In this document: one piece after another, positions 1 through 8,956 of the stretch | Layout of the letters: every line of letters begins with the position of its first letter | Position numbering within the stretch: the first letter of the stretch is position 1 | Source of the DNA: TA-21 sp036557405 | GTDB lineage: Archaea; Thermoproteota; Nitrososphaeria; Nitrososphaerales; Nitrososphaeraceae | Assembly (NCBI GenBank): GCA_036557405.1 | Contig: DATBHO010000009.1 | Span: 62,001-126,000, forward strand | Reading direction: 5' to 3' | DNA: 64,000 nt | Program-made: the position numbers and the translations under genes | Notes under the pieces: model-generated | Told to the model about the DNA's origin: nothing | Databases searched by the model: none | Seen by the model: the letters and a program-made list of their open reading frames with translations, nothing else

Positions 1-1
1 T

Positions 2-607
2 ATTCTAACATCGATCTATGTTTCTTCACTGGATTCTGAAATTTTGCCCTTAGAGTATTTAAAGAATAGAACTGCAATATCAGAATATACATTTAATCTA
101 AAAATTAAGGAAATGACAGAAAGTGGTTTTGTGGAAAAATCTAATCCACTCAGATTAACTTTCCTCGGTAGAGGCCTACTAAAAATTGTATTGATTGGTG
201 GAGTGTTCGACATTGTTCATCCAGGTCACATTCATACGTTAAAGGATGCGAAAAGTCATGGGGACATATTGATTGTTGTGGTAGCAAAGAGTTCGACAGC
301 ACATAAAATAAACAAAAATAGAAAAATATACCATGATGAGTTTCTTAGAAGAGAGCTAGTTTCGTCCATCAGATATGTGGATTATGCAATCATTGGTAGA
401 GAAGGAACGTTGTATGATACTGTAGAATTTGTCAAGCCAGATATTATTGCCCTAGGGTACGATCAAAAACATACCGAGAAAGAAATTGCCATGAATTGCT
501 TGAAAAGAGGGATAAATAGTAGAGTTATCCGCTTAAACACCCCTCTACCCGGTTCAAAAAGTACTCAAATTAAAGAAGAGTTGGGTCATTCAATTTATGA
601 CATATGA
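2..607 (+). CDS. ribL: FAD synthase (RibL-type cytidylyl/adenylyltransferase) with N-terminal winged-helix region, 5' partial
   Basis: The nucleotidyltransferase core begins with the GGVFDIVHPGH segment, the HxGH signature of the family that transfers AMP from ATP to FMN to make FAD. The C-terminal half carries the expected GSKSTQIKEE region near the substrate pocket. The frame is open to the left window edge, so the start is outside; a TTG at 44 is only an internal candidate. About 60 residues before the core read like a winged helix ending in a hydrophobic strand, which is not part of standalone archaeal RibL. It converges on the riboflavin kinase gene 12 bp away, so the two flavin-cofactor steps sit together. 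Family assignment is fairly sure; the DNA-binding role of the N-terminus is inferred. Confidence 0.8.
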   Translation: MLTSIYVSSLDSEILPLEYLKNRTAISEYTFNLKIKEMTESGFVEKSNPLRLTFLGRGLLKIVLIGGVFDIVHPGHIHTLKDAKSHGDILIVVVAKSSTAHKINKNRKIYHDEFLRRELVSSIRYVDYAIIGREGTLYDTVEFVKPDIIALGYDQKHTEKEIAMNCLKRGINSRVIRLNTPLPGSKSTQIKEELGHSIYDI

Positions 608-619
608 TTCTCAACTTTT

Positions 620-1303
620 TTAATTTTGCATTGTGACCTTAACAGTGTTACCGTTCTTTACACGCAGAACTTTTTTGATATTAACAGGAGATATAATCTC
701 CAGCATGTTCTTATCATGATGTGTTCGTTCGAGAATCAATAAATCTGATTGAATATTTTTATTACCATTTATTATTACAGGGTAACACTTGACCCAACCA
801 TATGTTCGTTCGGAATCATGGAATCCATCTATCAATTGGTAACGAAAACTTTCAATTTTCGCTCTATTTTCTAACGACAGTGAATCAATTAATTTAATAT
901 TCAATGTGCCCGGGAAAGGAATATATCCAATCTTTCGTTCAAACTGCTTACGATAGCCTTCAAGACTCATGTAGTATTTTCCTTCTCCCATCCCAGAGAC
1001 CAAAGTACCATTAAAATGAATAATTTGAGGTAATGAATATAAAGCCATGTTAAAAAAATCTGACATTTTCTTAACTGATTCAAGACCTTCCTCTGTTACT
1101 CTGATCATATAACTGTGTCCTTTCTTAACTCGCTCTACATATTTCAAATCTTGGAGTTCCAAAATTATTTTTGAAGCTGCCTGCTGTGATTTATTTATCT
1201 CTATTCCAATATCGGTGCTAGTAAATTTAACAAAGTTATCTTTCGCGCCTTTAAGTAAAAGTTTAGCAAGGGTTAAGACGTACTCATACTTTATATCTTG
1301 CAT
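620..1303 (-). CDS. rbkR: CTP-dependent riboflavin kinase with N-terminal HTH (RbkR-like regulator)
   Basis: The C-terminal part (about residues 95-225) matches the archaeal CTP-dependent riboflavin kinase fold, with the glycine-rich GTLVSGMGEGKYYMSLEGY stretch and PFPGTLNIKL. The product is FMN. Residues 1-90 form a MarR-like winged helix (NKSQQAASKIILELQDLKYVERVKKG). This two-domain arrangement is the one described for RbkR in other archaea, where the protein both makes FMN and represses riboflavin genes. The ATG start lies 6 bp after the upstream dnaG stop, so the two are probably cotranscribed. The kinase assignment is strong; the regulatory role is inferred from architecture. Confidence 0.85.
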   Translation of the reverse strand: MQDIKYEYVLTLAKLLLKGAKDNFVKFTSTDIGIEINKSQQAASKIILELQDLKYVERVKKGHSYMIRVTEEGLESVKKMSDFFNMALYSLPQIIHFNGTLVSGMGEGKYYMSLEGYRKQFERKIGYIPFPGTLNIKLIDSLSLENRAKIESFRYQLIDGFHDSERTYGWVKCYPVIINGNKNIQSDLLILERTHHDKNMLEIISPVNIKKVLRVKNGNTVKVTMQN

Positions 1304-1309
1304 CGTTCC

Positions 1310-2536
1310 CTAATTGCCAATACCTATCTCATCAAAAGTTCTTACCGTAATTTCCGGTGATTTTTTTAATTCGGCCATTCGATGCCCAACTACATACTCA
1401 ATTCCTGCTTTGTACGCCGCATCAATAAGTCGTTGCGTAATAATTCCATCCATAACAAGAAATCTAGCTCCTTCTAATGAATCCAATCTCTTGATTATTT
1501 CTGATACTGGTATTTTTAACAATACATGCATCGAATTATCCAAAAGCATTGCCTCTAAAGTTTCATTGATTTGTGGATATACTTCTTTGATTGCTATGGT
1601 TATTTGTGGATCATCTTCTGTATTCTTGCCATTATTGAAAGTTGATTCCTGATATGTCAAATTGTCACTATCATTGTTTTTTGATTTCTTTACGCTCTTA
1701 TGATGTTGAATTGGAACATCGTATTGCTGCACTGTAGGTTGAACTACTTCCTTTAGGATCTCAGATATTTCCAAGGGAGTACACTCTTCTACTTCTTTAC
1801 CAGCTGGTGCCCTCAAAACTTTATCGATCTTAACTAATCCTTGCAATTCTTTTAGGATCAAGTCGGCAGCCCTATCACCGTCTAAAAATGCTATGACTTT
1901 CTTCCCTGTTGTCAGGTTCACAATAGTCTCATCAATTTTTGCTCCTTCTATAGCAATAGAGTTATCAAAACCGGCACGTAAGAGATTAATCACGTCGGCT
2001 CTGCCCTCAACAAGGATTATGTACGGTGAATCGAATACTCCAGTTCCACATGCTAACTGAGCCTTTCCAAATGTAGTTAGTTTGCCTGGTTTGCTTGCGT
2101 CATATACATCTCGTAGCATTTCTTCCCCTTCGCTTATTGTCTTTGTTGCCCATTCTTGAATTATTTTTTTGGCTCTATCCACAATAACTTTTTTCTTGAT
2201 AGCTCTTATGTCATCTATTCCGACTAATAGAAACTTACCCTGAAATGGTCCGACTTTATCTATGCTTTCAATAGCGGCAGATATCAATGCAGCTGTGGAT
2301 ATGTCAGTGCTCATAGGGAGTAAGGCATCGCCCTTGGTGGTGTTAGATTTGGTATCAACATTTACTTCAATTCGGCCAACCTTGGATACTTTTTGCAACT
2401 CATTTAGGTTCATTTCAGGACCTAGCAAACCCTCTGTCTGGCCGAATATTGCGCCTATTATATCGGCCTTTTCTACTATCCCATCAACTTCAAATTTAAG
2501 TTTAACATGATATTTTACTATACCAGTATTAGGCAT
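1310..2536 (-). CDS. dnaG: Archaeal DnaG-like primase / exosome-associated protein
   Basis: The protein carries a central Toprim domain with the catalytic-type glutamate in YIILVEGRADVINLLRAG and the metal-binding DGDRAADLI motif. The N-terminus (TGIVKYHVKLKFEVDGIVEKADIIGAIFGQTEGLLG, seen in part here) is the conserved archaeal DnaG opening. Archaeal DnaG synthesises short RNA primers in vitro and is also a core partner of the RNA exosome. Length of about 408 residues is usual for the family. I chose ATG at 2536; a TTG two codons upstream (2542) would add two residues. It is followed by rbkR with only 6 bp between. A charged linker rich in N, D and K (around residues 280-310) separates the Toprim part from the C-terminal domain. 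Confidence 0.92.
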   Translation of the reverse strand: MPNTGIVKYHVKLKFEVDGIVEKADIIGAIFGQTEGLLGPEMNLNELQKVSKVGRIEVNVDTKSNTTKGDALLPMSTDISTAALISAAIESIDKVGPFQGKFLLVGIDDIRAIKKKVIVDRAKKIIQEWATKTISEGEEMLRDVYDASKPGKLTTFGKAQLACGTGVFDSPYIILVEGRADVINLLRAGFDNSIAIEGAKIDETIVNLTTGKKVIAFLDGDRAADLILKELQGLVKIDKVLRAPAGKEVEECTPLEISEILKEVVQPTVQQYDVPIQHHKSVKKSKNNDSDNLTYQESTFNNGKNTEDDPQITIAIKEVYPQINETLEAMLLDNSMHVLLKIPVSEIIKRLDSLEGARFLVMDGIITQRLIDAAYKAGIEYVVGHRMAELKKSPEITVRTFDEIGIGN

Positions 2537-2542
2537 TTTCAA

Positions 2543-2847
2543 ACCCTCATATTTGTAAATACGATGGTAAGCTTATCTTGCTTGAATATAAGTGCTTTGA
2601 CATATTATTCACTAAATTTTCATGAGATTCTTTTCTCTTGACTTGAATCGGGACTGTATAAACCTTTTTTGTAAAAATGTAATTCAGATATGAATTTGAG
2701 CGATTTTTTAACTATTATTCTAATGGATCATTTAGTTGTTAAGGTAAGTTGGGATTTAAAATAATCATGTTCTAAAAAATCCTGCCATATTCTGACTACG
2801 TTACAAGAAAAGATTAATTATGTGAGCTTGAGTTCACCTACTAAAGA
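2543..2847. other. Intergenic region between divergent dnaG and cupredoxin genes
   Basis: About 305 bp without a gene. It is AT-rich and holds several TATA-like stretches, for example TATAAACC near 2656, but none can be assigned with certainty. No tRNA, repeat or small ORF with a convincing product was seen. Confidence 0.5.
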
Positions 2848-3648
2848 ATGTCTGATTGGGATCTTTTGACTCCAGGGATAGGACTTACATGTATTGGTAT
2901 TGTGGGAGTTGGTATTTCACTTTCTGGGATTGCACATACATTTATAGAGGGAATGCATGCCGTCAGCCTCCTTACAATGTTTATTGGTTTAATATTTCTG
3001 GCAGCCGGCATCTTCAAAGATGGATTCCCAACTTCAGGAAGAGCTAAATCTGCTACATTCATTACATTAGGTTTCCTTGTTACGTTTGGCTTCGCAGCTG
3101 CAATTACTATTGGAACAACAATACCCAGTATCTTTGCTTATATTGGACTAATGTTAATTATTTCAATACCTGCCGCAGTACTTACCGTTGCATCGTATAA
3201 AAGGACACCCTACCTTAAGGCATTAGCAGTAATATTCGTAATCGCAGCAGTAGTTGGCGGAACTACATTTTACGCATTTGGATTGGTCACTCCAAAGTCC
3301 CCACAAGAAAACACTGAGAGCCAAGTAAAACAGAATGAGACAGCTCCGATTAGAAACATTACAAATCCCGTTAAGGCGACCATTCTTCCCGGCGCATCCG
3401 CACAGGGAAACCCAAGTTTTGATCCGAGTGATATCAAAGTTTCAAAGGACGGAGGAATTGAATGGACAAACAAGGACAATGTGCCACACACCATTACAAG
3501 TTCAATAGATGATGGCAAGACATTTGATTCAAAAACCATTAAACCAAATGCCACATTCACGCTTGATGCCATGAAGCTTAAAGACTCACATTATAACTAT
3601 TTTTGTACATTGCATCCATACATGAAGGGAAAAATAACAGTAGGCTAG
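2848..3648 (+). CDS. Membrane-anchored blue copper (cupredoxin) protein
   Basis: Four to five hydrophobic helices fill residues 8-145. A short linker follows, and then a plastocyanin/azurin-like domain at about 175-266. The type 1 copper ligands are visible: His214 in VPHTITSS, then Cys253, His256 and Met259 in YFCTLHPYM. The copper domain is probably on the outer face and would carry electrons. Such small copper proteins are numerous in ammonia-oxidising archaea, where they replace cytochromes c. The fusion of a multi-helix membrane module to a single cupredoxin is its main peculiarity. The electron donor and acceptor cannot be told from the sequence. It stands alone, with about 100 bp to the next gene. 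Confidence 0.85.
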   Translation: MSDWDLLTPGIGLTCIGIVGVGISLSGIAHTFIEGMHAVSLLTMFIGLIFLAAGIFKDGFPTSGRAKSATFITLGFLVTFGFAAAITIGTTIPSIFAYIGLMLIISIPAAVLTVASYKRTPYLKALAVIFVIAAVVGGTTFYAFGLVTPKSPQENTESQVKQNETAPIRNITNPVKATILPGASAQGNPSFDPSDIKVSKDGGIEWTNKDNVPHTITSSIDDGKTFDSKTIKPNATFTLDAMKLKDSHYNYFCTLHPYMKGKITVG

Positions 3649-3751
3649 ACCGGACCTTAACTGGGCCTACAAATAATATGTTACCAAATATATTTCGATC
3701 CAAGTCACATACAAGGCAAGAATTGTCGAAAATATATGAAAAGATCAATAA

Positions 3752-4168
3752 ATGTCTGAAATAAAATTACTCGTTACTGAGAAGCAAATCAGCTCCTTAA
3801 TAAGTTCCACTAAGGAGTACCTTCCTTATGAGTCATGCTCCCTTCTCTTAGGAAATATAGTCGACTGGGAATACCGTGTCAGTGTATTAAAAAATATGGA
3901 TAACATTGCGAATTCGGAATACTCATTTATCATGGACCCTGATCAACTAATAAAAGTTTATCAGTGGGCATCCAATAAAGAACTAGAAGTAATTGGAGTC
4001 TATCATTCTCATTTAGATGGTGTTAGACCATCGTCAACTGACGTTATTTTCATGCAAATTAATTCATTAATTTGGCTCATATATGAGGTATCTAGTTCGA
4101 AATTTAAGGCGTTTATCTTAGAAAATGATACTCTGAAAGAAGTAAAGATTAAGATATCTAAGGACTAA
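3752..4168 (+). CDS. JAMM/MPN metallopeptidase (desampylase-like)
   Basis: The 138-residue protein is a single MPN domain. The zinc site is complete: Glu27 in PYESCSLLLG, then His85, His87 and Asp97 in HSHLDGVRPSSTD. The usual proline after the second His is Leu88. Archaeal members such as HvJAMM1 remove ubiquitin-like SAMP proteins from lysines or cleave Urm1-like precursors. No ubiquitin-like or E1-like gene lies nearby, so the substrate is open. Its last 11 bases overlap the 3' end of aspS on the other strand. Alternative roles are cysteine/thiamine sulfur-carrier processing. Confidence 0.82.
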   Translation: MSEIKLLVTEKQISSLISSTKEYLPYESCSLLLGNIVDWEYRVSVLKNMDNIANSEYSFIMDPDQLIKVYQWASNKELEVIGVYHSHLDGVRPSSTDVIFMQINSLIWLIYEVSSSKFKAFILENDTLKEVKIKISKD

Positions 4169-5435
4169 GCCTTTCAGTATCCCTAGGATAAAGAACAACT
4201 TCCCTAATGTTGGTAGAATTGGCGAGGATCATCATAAACCTATCAAAACCAATTCCGCACCCGGAATGTGGGGGCATTCCCCATTCAAATGCTTGCAAAT
4301 GATCAGAAAAACTCCTTGGATCAAGTCCCTTTTCAATTAATTTTTTCCGTAATCTCTCAGAATTGTGTTCTCTCGTTCCACCAGAAACAATTTCTAAGTA
4401 TCCGTACTGTAAGTCAAAAGACTTTGAAATATCAGACTTCTTTTTATGCTCGAGTATGTAGAATGGTTTTAGCTTAGTGGGCCAATCAATTATAAAGTAA
4501 AAACTTGGATAAATCTCTCCTAGTTTCTTTAGAGCAGGATCAGAAAGATCATCCCCAAATTCTAGTTTCTCCCCTAAATCTCTTAAATCATCAAGGCATT
4601 TTTGATAAGTAATTCTAGGAATTTTATCAACAATAATTTCTTTTTTATTATCAAAGAATGTCATTTCTTTGCTACGATGAATAAATAGATCATTGATAGT
4701 TGAAGTTATTAACTGTTCAACAATTTCCATGACATCACCATAATCAAGAAATGCTGCTTCTAAATCAACGCTTAAAAATTCTGAAAGATGTCTTACTGTA
4801 TGGGATGGTTCAGCCCTAAAGTATGACGAAATTTCAAATACTCTTTCGAGGCCTAAGGTGAGCTGTTCCTTGTATAGCTGTGGACTCTGAGCCAAATATG
4901 CCTTTTTTGAAAAATATTCAAAACTAAAAAGATCTGCGCCGCCCTCGGTTGCGCTTCCTATTATTTTTGGCGTATTAACCTCCACAAACATTTTTGAATA
5001 CAAGAAATTGCGTATCAGATAAAGTGCATATGATTTAGTTCTAAAAATATTAGAAATCCTAATGTTTCTCAAATCAAGAGCTCTTGAATCTAACCTTTTG
5101 TCCATTGACGATTCCACCCTTCCAGTAGGATCAATTGGAAGTGGGTTTACTGCTCTTGATATAACTTCTACTTTTTCGACTTTAACTTCAACCTGAAAAT
5201 TCTCGCCTCTAGTCTCCTGAATTGTTCCGTTTACCTTGATAATACTTTGCCTTGGTACTTCCCTGAAGGTAGATAATAATTTGCCAGTAATTACCCCCTG
5301 AAAGTTTCCAGTCATATCTCTGGCGCTTATGAAACCTATCTTTCCCATATCTCTGAAATCTTCAACCCATCCAAATAATGTTAAATTTTGGCCAATATGT
5401 CCCTTGGAAAGCGATGCAGCAAATATTCTGTTCAT
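4158..5435 (-). CDS. aspS: Aspartyl-tRNA synthetase (archaeal type)
   Basis: An N-terminal OB-fold anticodon-binding domain (residues 1-105, GWVEDFRDMGKIGFISARD) precedes a class II catalytic core. Motif 2 is seen as FRAEPSHTVRHLSEF and motif 3 as GCGIGFDRFMM. The enzyme charges tRNA with aspartate; the archaeal form is often non-discriminating and can also charge tRNA-Asn. Length (425) is typical of archaeal AspS, without the bacterial insertion domain. The upstream gene on the same strand starts 20 bp away, suggesting an operon with the zinc/KH-like RNA-binding protein. Confidence 0.96.
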   Translation of the reverse strand: MNRIFAASLSKGHIGQNLTLFGWVEDFRDMGKIGFISARDMTGNFQGVITGKLLSTFREVPRQSIIKVNGTIQETRGENFQVEVKVEKVEVISRAVNPLPIDPTGRVESSMDKRLDSRALDLRNIRISNIFRTKSYALYLIRNFLYSKMFVEVNTPKIIGSATEGGADLFSFEYFSKKAYLAQSPQLYKEQLTLGLERVFEISSYFRAEPSHTVRHLSEFLSVDLEAAFLDYGDVMEIVEQLITSTINDLFIHRSKEMTFFDNKKEIIVDKIPRITYQKCLDDLRDLGEKLEFGDDLSDPALKKLGEIYPSFYFIIDWPTKLKPFYILEHKKKSDISKSFDLQYGYLEIVSGGTREHNSERLRKKLIEKGLDPRSFSDHLQAFEWGMPPHSGCGIGFDRFMMILANSTNIREVVLYPRDTERLSP

Positions 5436-5455
5436 AATGTTCCTTTATTCTAGTA

Positions 5456-6031
5456 TCATTTCTTGTGTATGTCAACAACAAGTTCTATGTTTCTTAATAC
5501 TTGAACAATCTTCTTTATTTTTTCAATCATGCTAAAGGATTTTTCATAGTCTTTACTGTCTATAGTAACCTGTGTTACCTGGTTCCCATCGGGTAACCAA
5601 ACCATATTTGTTCTCAAAATTCTTATAGGAAAAAAGAGATTTTCAATGAACCTTCTTATCGAGCTATTTGCCTCAATAAACCATACCTTTCCGTTAAATT
5701 CCTTCTCAACCGAACTTAACATTTTAGCATTCGAATTTATGTGACCGATATTTGAATCCTTCAAAATAAGTACATAATCATCGTCTATCTTCTGAGATCC
5801 TATTAAATTCAAATTATCTATATCCTGATTCTTATTGGAAAGTTTCATAAGTTTGACGGAACATTCCACATCAATTTTAGTCAACTCCCCTTTTTTCAAT
5901 CTACTCTCACATTTTGGACATAAAACACCAGTTTTGGCGTCAAATATACAAATGGGTACTTTCAACAAATAGTCAAACTGTCTAATATTTCCACCATATA
6001 TATGTCCAATAGGTTCAGGTAATGAAAACAA
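5456..6031 (-). CDS. Zinc-containing, KH-like putative transcription/RNA-binding protein (NusA-like)
   Basis: A zinc-knuckle candidate is seen at residues 38-41 (CPKC), with one further Cys near residue 57. The C-terminal part (110-185) shows a beta-alpha pattern reminiscent of KH domains in archaeal NusA-like elongation proteins. I could not identify a catalytic motif. Its position directly upstream of aspS and its size fit an RNA-binding or elongation factor, but this is a family-level guess. The ATG start is 30 bp from the divergent ABC ATPase start. Confidence 0.5.
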   Translation of the reverse strand: MFSLPEPIGHIYGGNIRQFDYLLKVPICIFDAKTGVLCPKCESRLKKGELTKIDVECSVKLMKLSNKNQDIDNLNLIGSQKIDDDYVLILKDSNIGHINSNAKMLSSVEKEFNGKVWFIEANSSIRRFIENLFFPIRILRTNMVWLPDGNQVTQVTIDSKDYEKSFSMIEKIKKIVQVLRNIELVVDIHKK

Positions 6032-6061
6032 GATTAAATGAAATAGGTACTTATACGGTTA

Positions 6062-7027
6062 GTGTTCATAAAAGCATGTTTGGATATTGCTCTTAATGTA
6101 GATAGGTTAAGAGTGTACTATTTTTCCCAGTTTGGCATAGTCAAAGCTGTAGATGATGTTAGTCTTAGTGTTGGAAAAAATGAATCAATAGGAATTGTTG
6201 GTGAGTCTGGATGTGGAAAAAGTACAATAGGAACAGCTCTTCTACGATCAATCACCTACCCAGGCAGGACAGTTAGTGGCAATATTATGCTAGAGGGACA
6301 AGACATTACAAAAATGTCAGGCGAGGAATTTGATAATAAAGTCAGATGGAAAAAAATTTCAATGATCTTTCAGGCAGCACTCAATACTTTAGATCCAGTT
6401 TTTAACATTGGATCGCAAATGGAGGAAATTCTGCAGCAACATGGTTACTCTAATGACCATATGGACTTAATCATAGATTCTTTGCATAGTGTTCTGTTGG
6501 ACGCAAATATTATGAAAAAATATCCTCACGAATTGAGTGGTGGTATGAGACAAAGGGTGTCTATAGCAATGTCATTGTTACTGAATCCACACATATTGAT
6601 TGCAGATGAGCCCACCACTTCTCTAGATGTTATGGTCCAATCTCAAATTATTAACCTTCTAAAAAAATTAAAAAAAGATCGAAACATGTCAATTATATTC
6701 ATTTCTCATGATTTAGGCGTAATCTCAGAGGTATCAGATACTATCGCTATTATGTATAGAGGCCAAATAGTTGAAGTGGGAAAAGCATATAATATATATA
6801 AAAAGGCAAAACATCCATATACTGAAAAACTTGTTACATCCATCCCAAATATCAGTAGCAAAGAAATTAATTTCGAATATTTACACGAAAAATCTGAAGA
6901 TCTATCAATAATAGAATCAGGGTGCAAATTTTATGATGGTTGCCCGTATGCAAAAGAGAAATGTCTAGAGGATCCACCAGTGATAAAATATAAAGATGGA
7001 TTCGTTCGTTGTTGGTTGTACGAATAG
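6062..7027 (+). CDS. Oligopeptide/dipeptide-type ABC transporter ATP-binding protein (lone OppD/DppD)
   Basis: Walker A is GESGCGKST (47-55), the signature is LSGGMRQR (about 157-164), and Walker B is ILIADEPT. The C-terminal 80 residues carry the oligopeptide-family tail with conserved cysteines (CKFYDGCPYAKEKC). The reading frame opens with a GTG; a TTG six codons later (6080) may be the real start. Full Opp systems have two permeases, a second ATPase and a binding protein. None lie here, so this subunit either works with parts encoded elsewhere or has been recruited for another purpose. Confidence 0.85.
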   Translation: MFIKACLDIALNVDRLRVYYFSQFGIVKAVDDVSLSVGKNESIGIVGESGCGKSTIGTALLRSITYPGRTVSGNIMLEGQDITKMSGEEFDNKVRWKKISMIFQAALNTLDPVFNIGSQMEEILQQHGYSNDHMDLIIDSLHSVLLDANIMKKYPHELSGGMRQRVSIAMSLLLNPHILIADEPTTSLDVMVQSQIINLLKKLKKDRNMSIIFISHDLGVISEVSDTIAIMYRGQIVEVGKAYNIYKKAKHPYTEKLVTSIPNISSKEINFEYLHEKSEDLSIIESGCKFYDGCPYAKEKCLEDPPVIKYKDGFVRCWLYE

Positions 7028-7149
7028 AATGTTACTTGGTTTTGAAAAAATATTAGTATATTTTTCCTGAACCTTTTTCTTTTTAAGTTTAATCCAAAAA
7101 ACTAAATCATAAGAATTTTAAACTCCATTTATTTAATAGACTACGGAAT

Positions 7150-8238
7150 ATGGAAATTACACTATCCGCGATAAAGGCTGATATTGGAGCAATCGGAGGC
7201 CACACAAGACCCAGTGATAAATTGGTTGAAGCAGTTAAGAAAGTGGTAAAAGAAAATTCAAAATTACTACTTGATTATTACATAGGATATACGGGAGACG
7301 ACATACATATTATTATGACACATAAAAAAGGAACGGACAATAAAGAGATTCACAAGATGGCATGGGATGCATTCACTCATGGTACCAAAATTGCAAAGGA
7401 GCAGGGTTTGTATGGAGCGGGACAAGATTTGTTGAAAGATGCTTTTTCTGGAAATGTGAGAGGTATGGGTCCTGGTGTAGCTGAGATGCAAATAGAGGAA
7501 AGACCAAGTGAAGTGTTTTGTATTTTTGCTGCGGATAAAACAGAGCCCGGTGCATTCAATTTCCCCTTTTGGAGAATGTTTGTAGACGCAAGAAGTAGTA
7601 CAGGTCTATTAATAAATGAAAGATTGGCCGAGGGAGTTAAATTTCGGGTTATGGATGTTATGACAGGAAAAGTAGCGGGCCTGAAATTGTGGGAAGATAA
7701 GCCAGAATTAGAAACAGCTTTAATGTATCCTGGTCGATATGTAGTACACTCAATTTTATCGTCTGATGGAGAACAGATTGTTTCTGCATCGACAGATAGA
7801 TTACATAACATTGCAGGAACCTATGTCGGCAAAGATGATCCGATTGCTATAGTAAGAACTCAAAAAAATTTTCCTGCAACTGAGGAAGCAGGAAGCGCAT
7901 TCAATAATCCACATTATGTTGCGGGAAATACAAGAGGAAGTCATCATATGCCGTTGATGCCTGTTAAGCTCAATTCAGCTGCCAGTTTAAACTATGCAAT
8001 TCCAATAGTATCATGCCTTGTGTTTAGTATGCATAACGGACTTCTCACTGGACCACATGATGGATTTGGAACGGAAGATTGGGACCTTCAAAGGCTATGG
8101 GCTTCCGAAAGAGCGATGATTATGCGGAATCAGGGATTTATTCATCCCGCCACCCTCGTGCCGGAAGAGCTTGAATACAACAAAGGTTATGAAGCAAGGA
8201 TGGAAAAACTAAATAAGAAATTTGTAAGCCTCACCTAA
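7150..8238 (+). CDS. fbp: Bifunctional fructose-1,6-bisphosphate aldolase/phosphatase
   Basis: This is the archaeal gluconeogenic enzyme that condenses triose phosphates and then dephosphorylates the product to fructose 6-phosphate. The N-terminal metal-binding stretch KADIGAIGGHTRPS has Asp11 and His18, and a further Asp pair is at 50-51 (TGDD). The YVGKDDP motif contains the Tyr and Schiff-base Lys used in the aldolase step. Length of 362 is close to characterised family members. The triosephosphate isomerase gene follows after 9 bp, giving an operon for the lower half of gluconeogenesis. Confidence 0.96.
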   Translation: MEITLSAIKADIGAIGGHTRPSDKLVEAVKKVVKENSKLLLDYYIGYTGDDIHIIMTHKKGTDNKEIHKMAWDAFTHGTKIAKEQGLYGAGQDLLKDAFSGNVRGMGPGVAEMQIEERPSEVFCIFAADKTEPGAFNFPFWRMFVDARSSTGLLINERLAEGVKFRVMDVMTGKVAGLKLWEDKPELETALMYPGRYVVHSILSSDGEQIVSASTDRLHNIAGTYVGKDDPIAIVRTQKNFPATEEAGSAFNNPHYVAGNTRGSHHMPLMPVKLNSAASLNYAIPIVSCLVFSMHNGLLTGPHDGFGTEDWDLQRLWASERAMIMRNQGFIHPATLVPEELEYNKGYEARMEKLNKKFVSLT

Positions 8239-8247
8239 GAATTTGTT

Positions 8248-8922
8248 ATGATTACCTTTGATAAGCCATTAGTAATAAATCTCAAAAATTATAATGAGAT
8301 TTCTGGAGATAATTCTACTAAAATTGTAAGGGATGCAAAGGAGGTCTCCCTTTCAAATCATAGTGAAATTATAATTGCGCCGCCCCCTTCTAGCATTTTG
8401 GCCTTGTCAAGAATAAAACTTCCAATAATAAGTCAGCATGTGGATGATGTAGGCCTTGGTGCAACAACTGGTTTTATTATCCCTGAAATTATAAAATCTT
8501 ACGGGGCGGTGGGTTCAATAATAAACCATAGCGAACACAAAATTGAACATCCGCAAATCGAAAATCTTGTAAAACGCCTGCGTCAACTTGATATGATTTC
8601 AATTGTGTGTGCTGATAATATAAATGAGGTGAAGGCAGTCTCACGGTTCTCGCCGGATTTCTTGGCTATTGAACCTCCTGAGCTTATAGGAAAAGGCGTT
8701 GCTGTTTCTAAGGCAAACCCTTCAATCATCAAGGATTCTGTACAAGTAGTAAAGCAAATTTCTTCAACGGTCAGAATCCTTTGTGGTGCTGGGATTGTTG
8801 ATAAATATGATGTAGAAAAAGCACTAGAACTTGGAGCGGAAGGTATCTTAATATCTAGTGGAGTAATAAAATCCTCATCATGGTATAATAAAATTCTGGA
8901 GTTATCCTCGGTTTTAAAATAA
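8248..8922 (+). CDS. tpiA: Triosephosphate isomerase (archaeal short type)
   Basis: The protein interconverts DHAP and glyceraldehyde 3-phosphate. The catalytic Lys is in VINLKNYNE, the catalytic His in INHSEHK, and the Glu in AIEPPELIG; the phosphate loop reads GAEGILISSG. At 224 residues it has the short archaeal form, which is typically tetrameric. It lies 9 bp after fbp and makes its direct substrate mixture. Confidence 0.96.
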   Translation: MITFDKPLVINLKNYNEISGDNSTKIVRDAKEVSLSNHSEIIIAPPPSSILALSRIKLPIISQHVDDVGLGATTGFIIPEIIKSYGAVGSIINHSEHKIEHPQIENLVKRLRQLDMISIVCADNINEVKAVSRFSPDFLAIEPPELIGKGVAVSKANPSIIKDSVQVVKQISSTVRILCGAGIVDKYDVEKALELGAEGILISSGVIKSSSWYNKILELSSVLK

Positions 8923-8956
8923 ATTTAGAAAATAAAAATTTGGATTAGTTGTTGCT

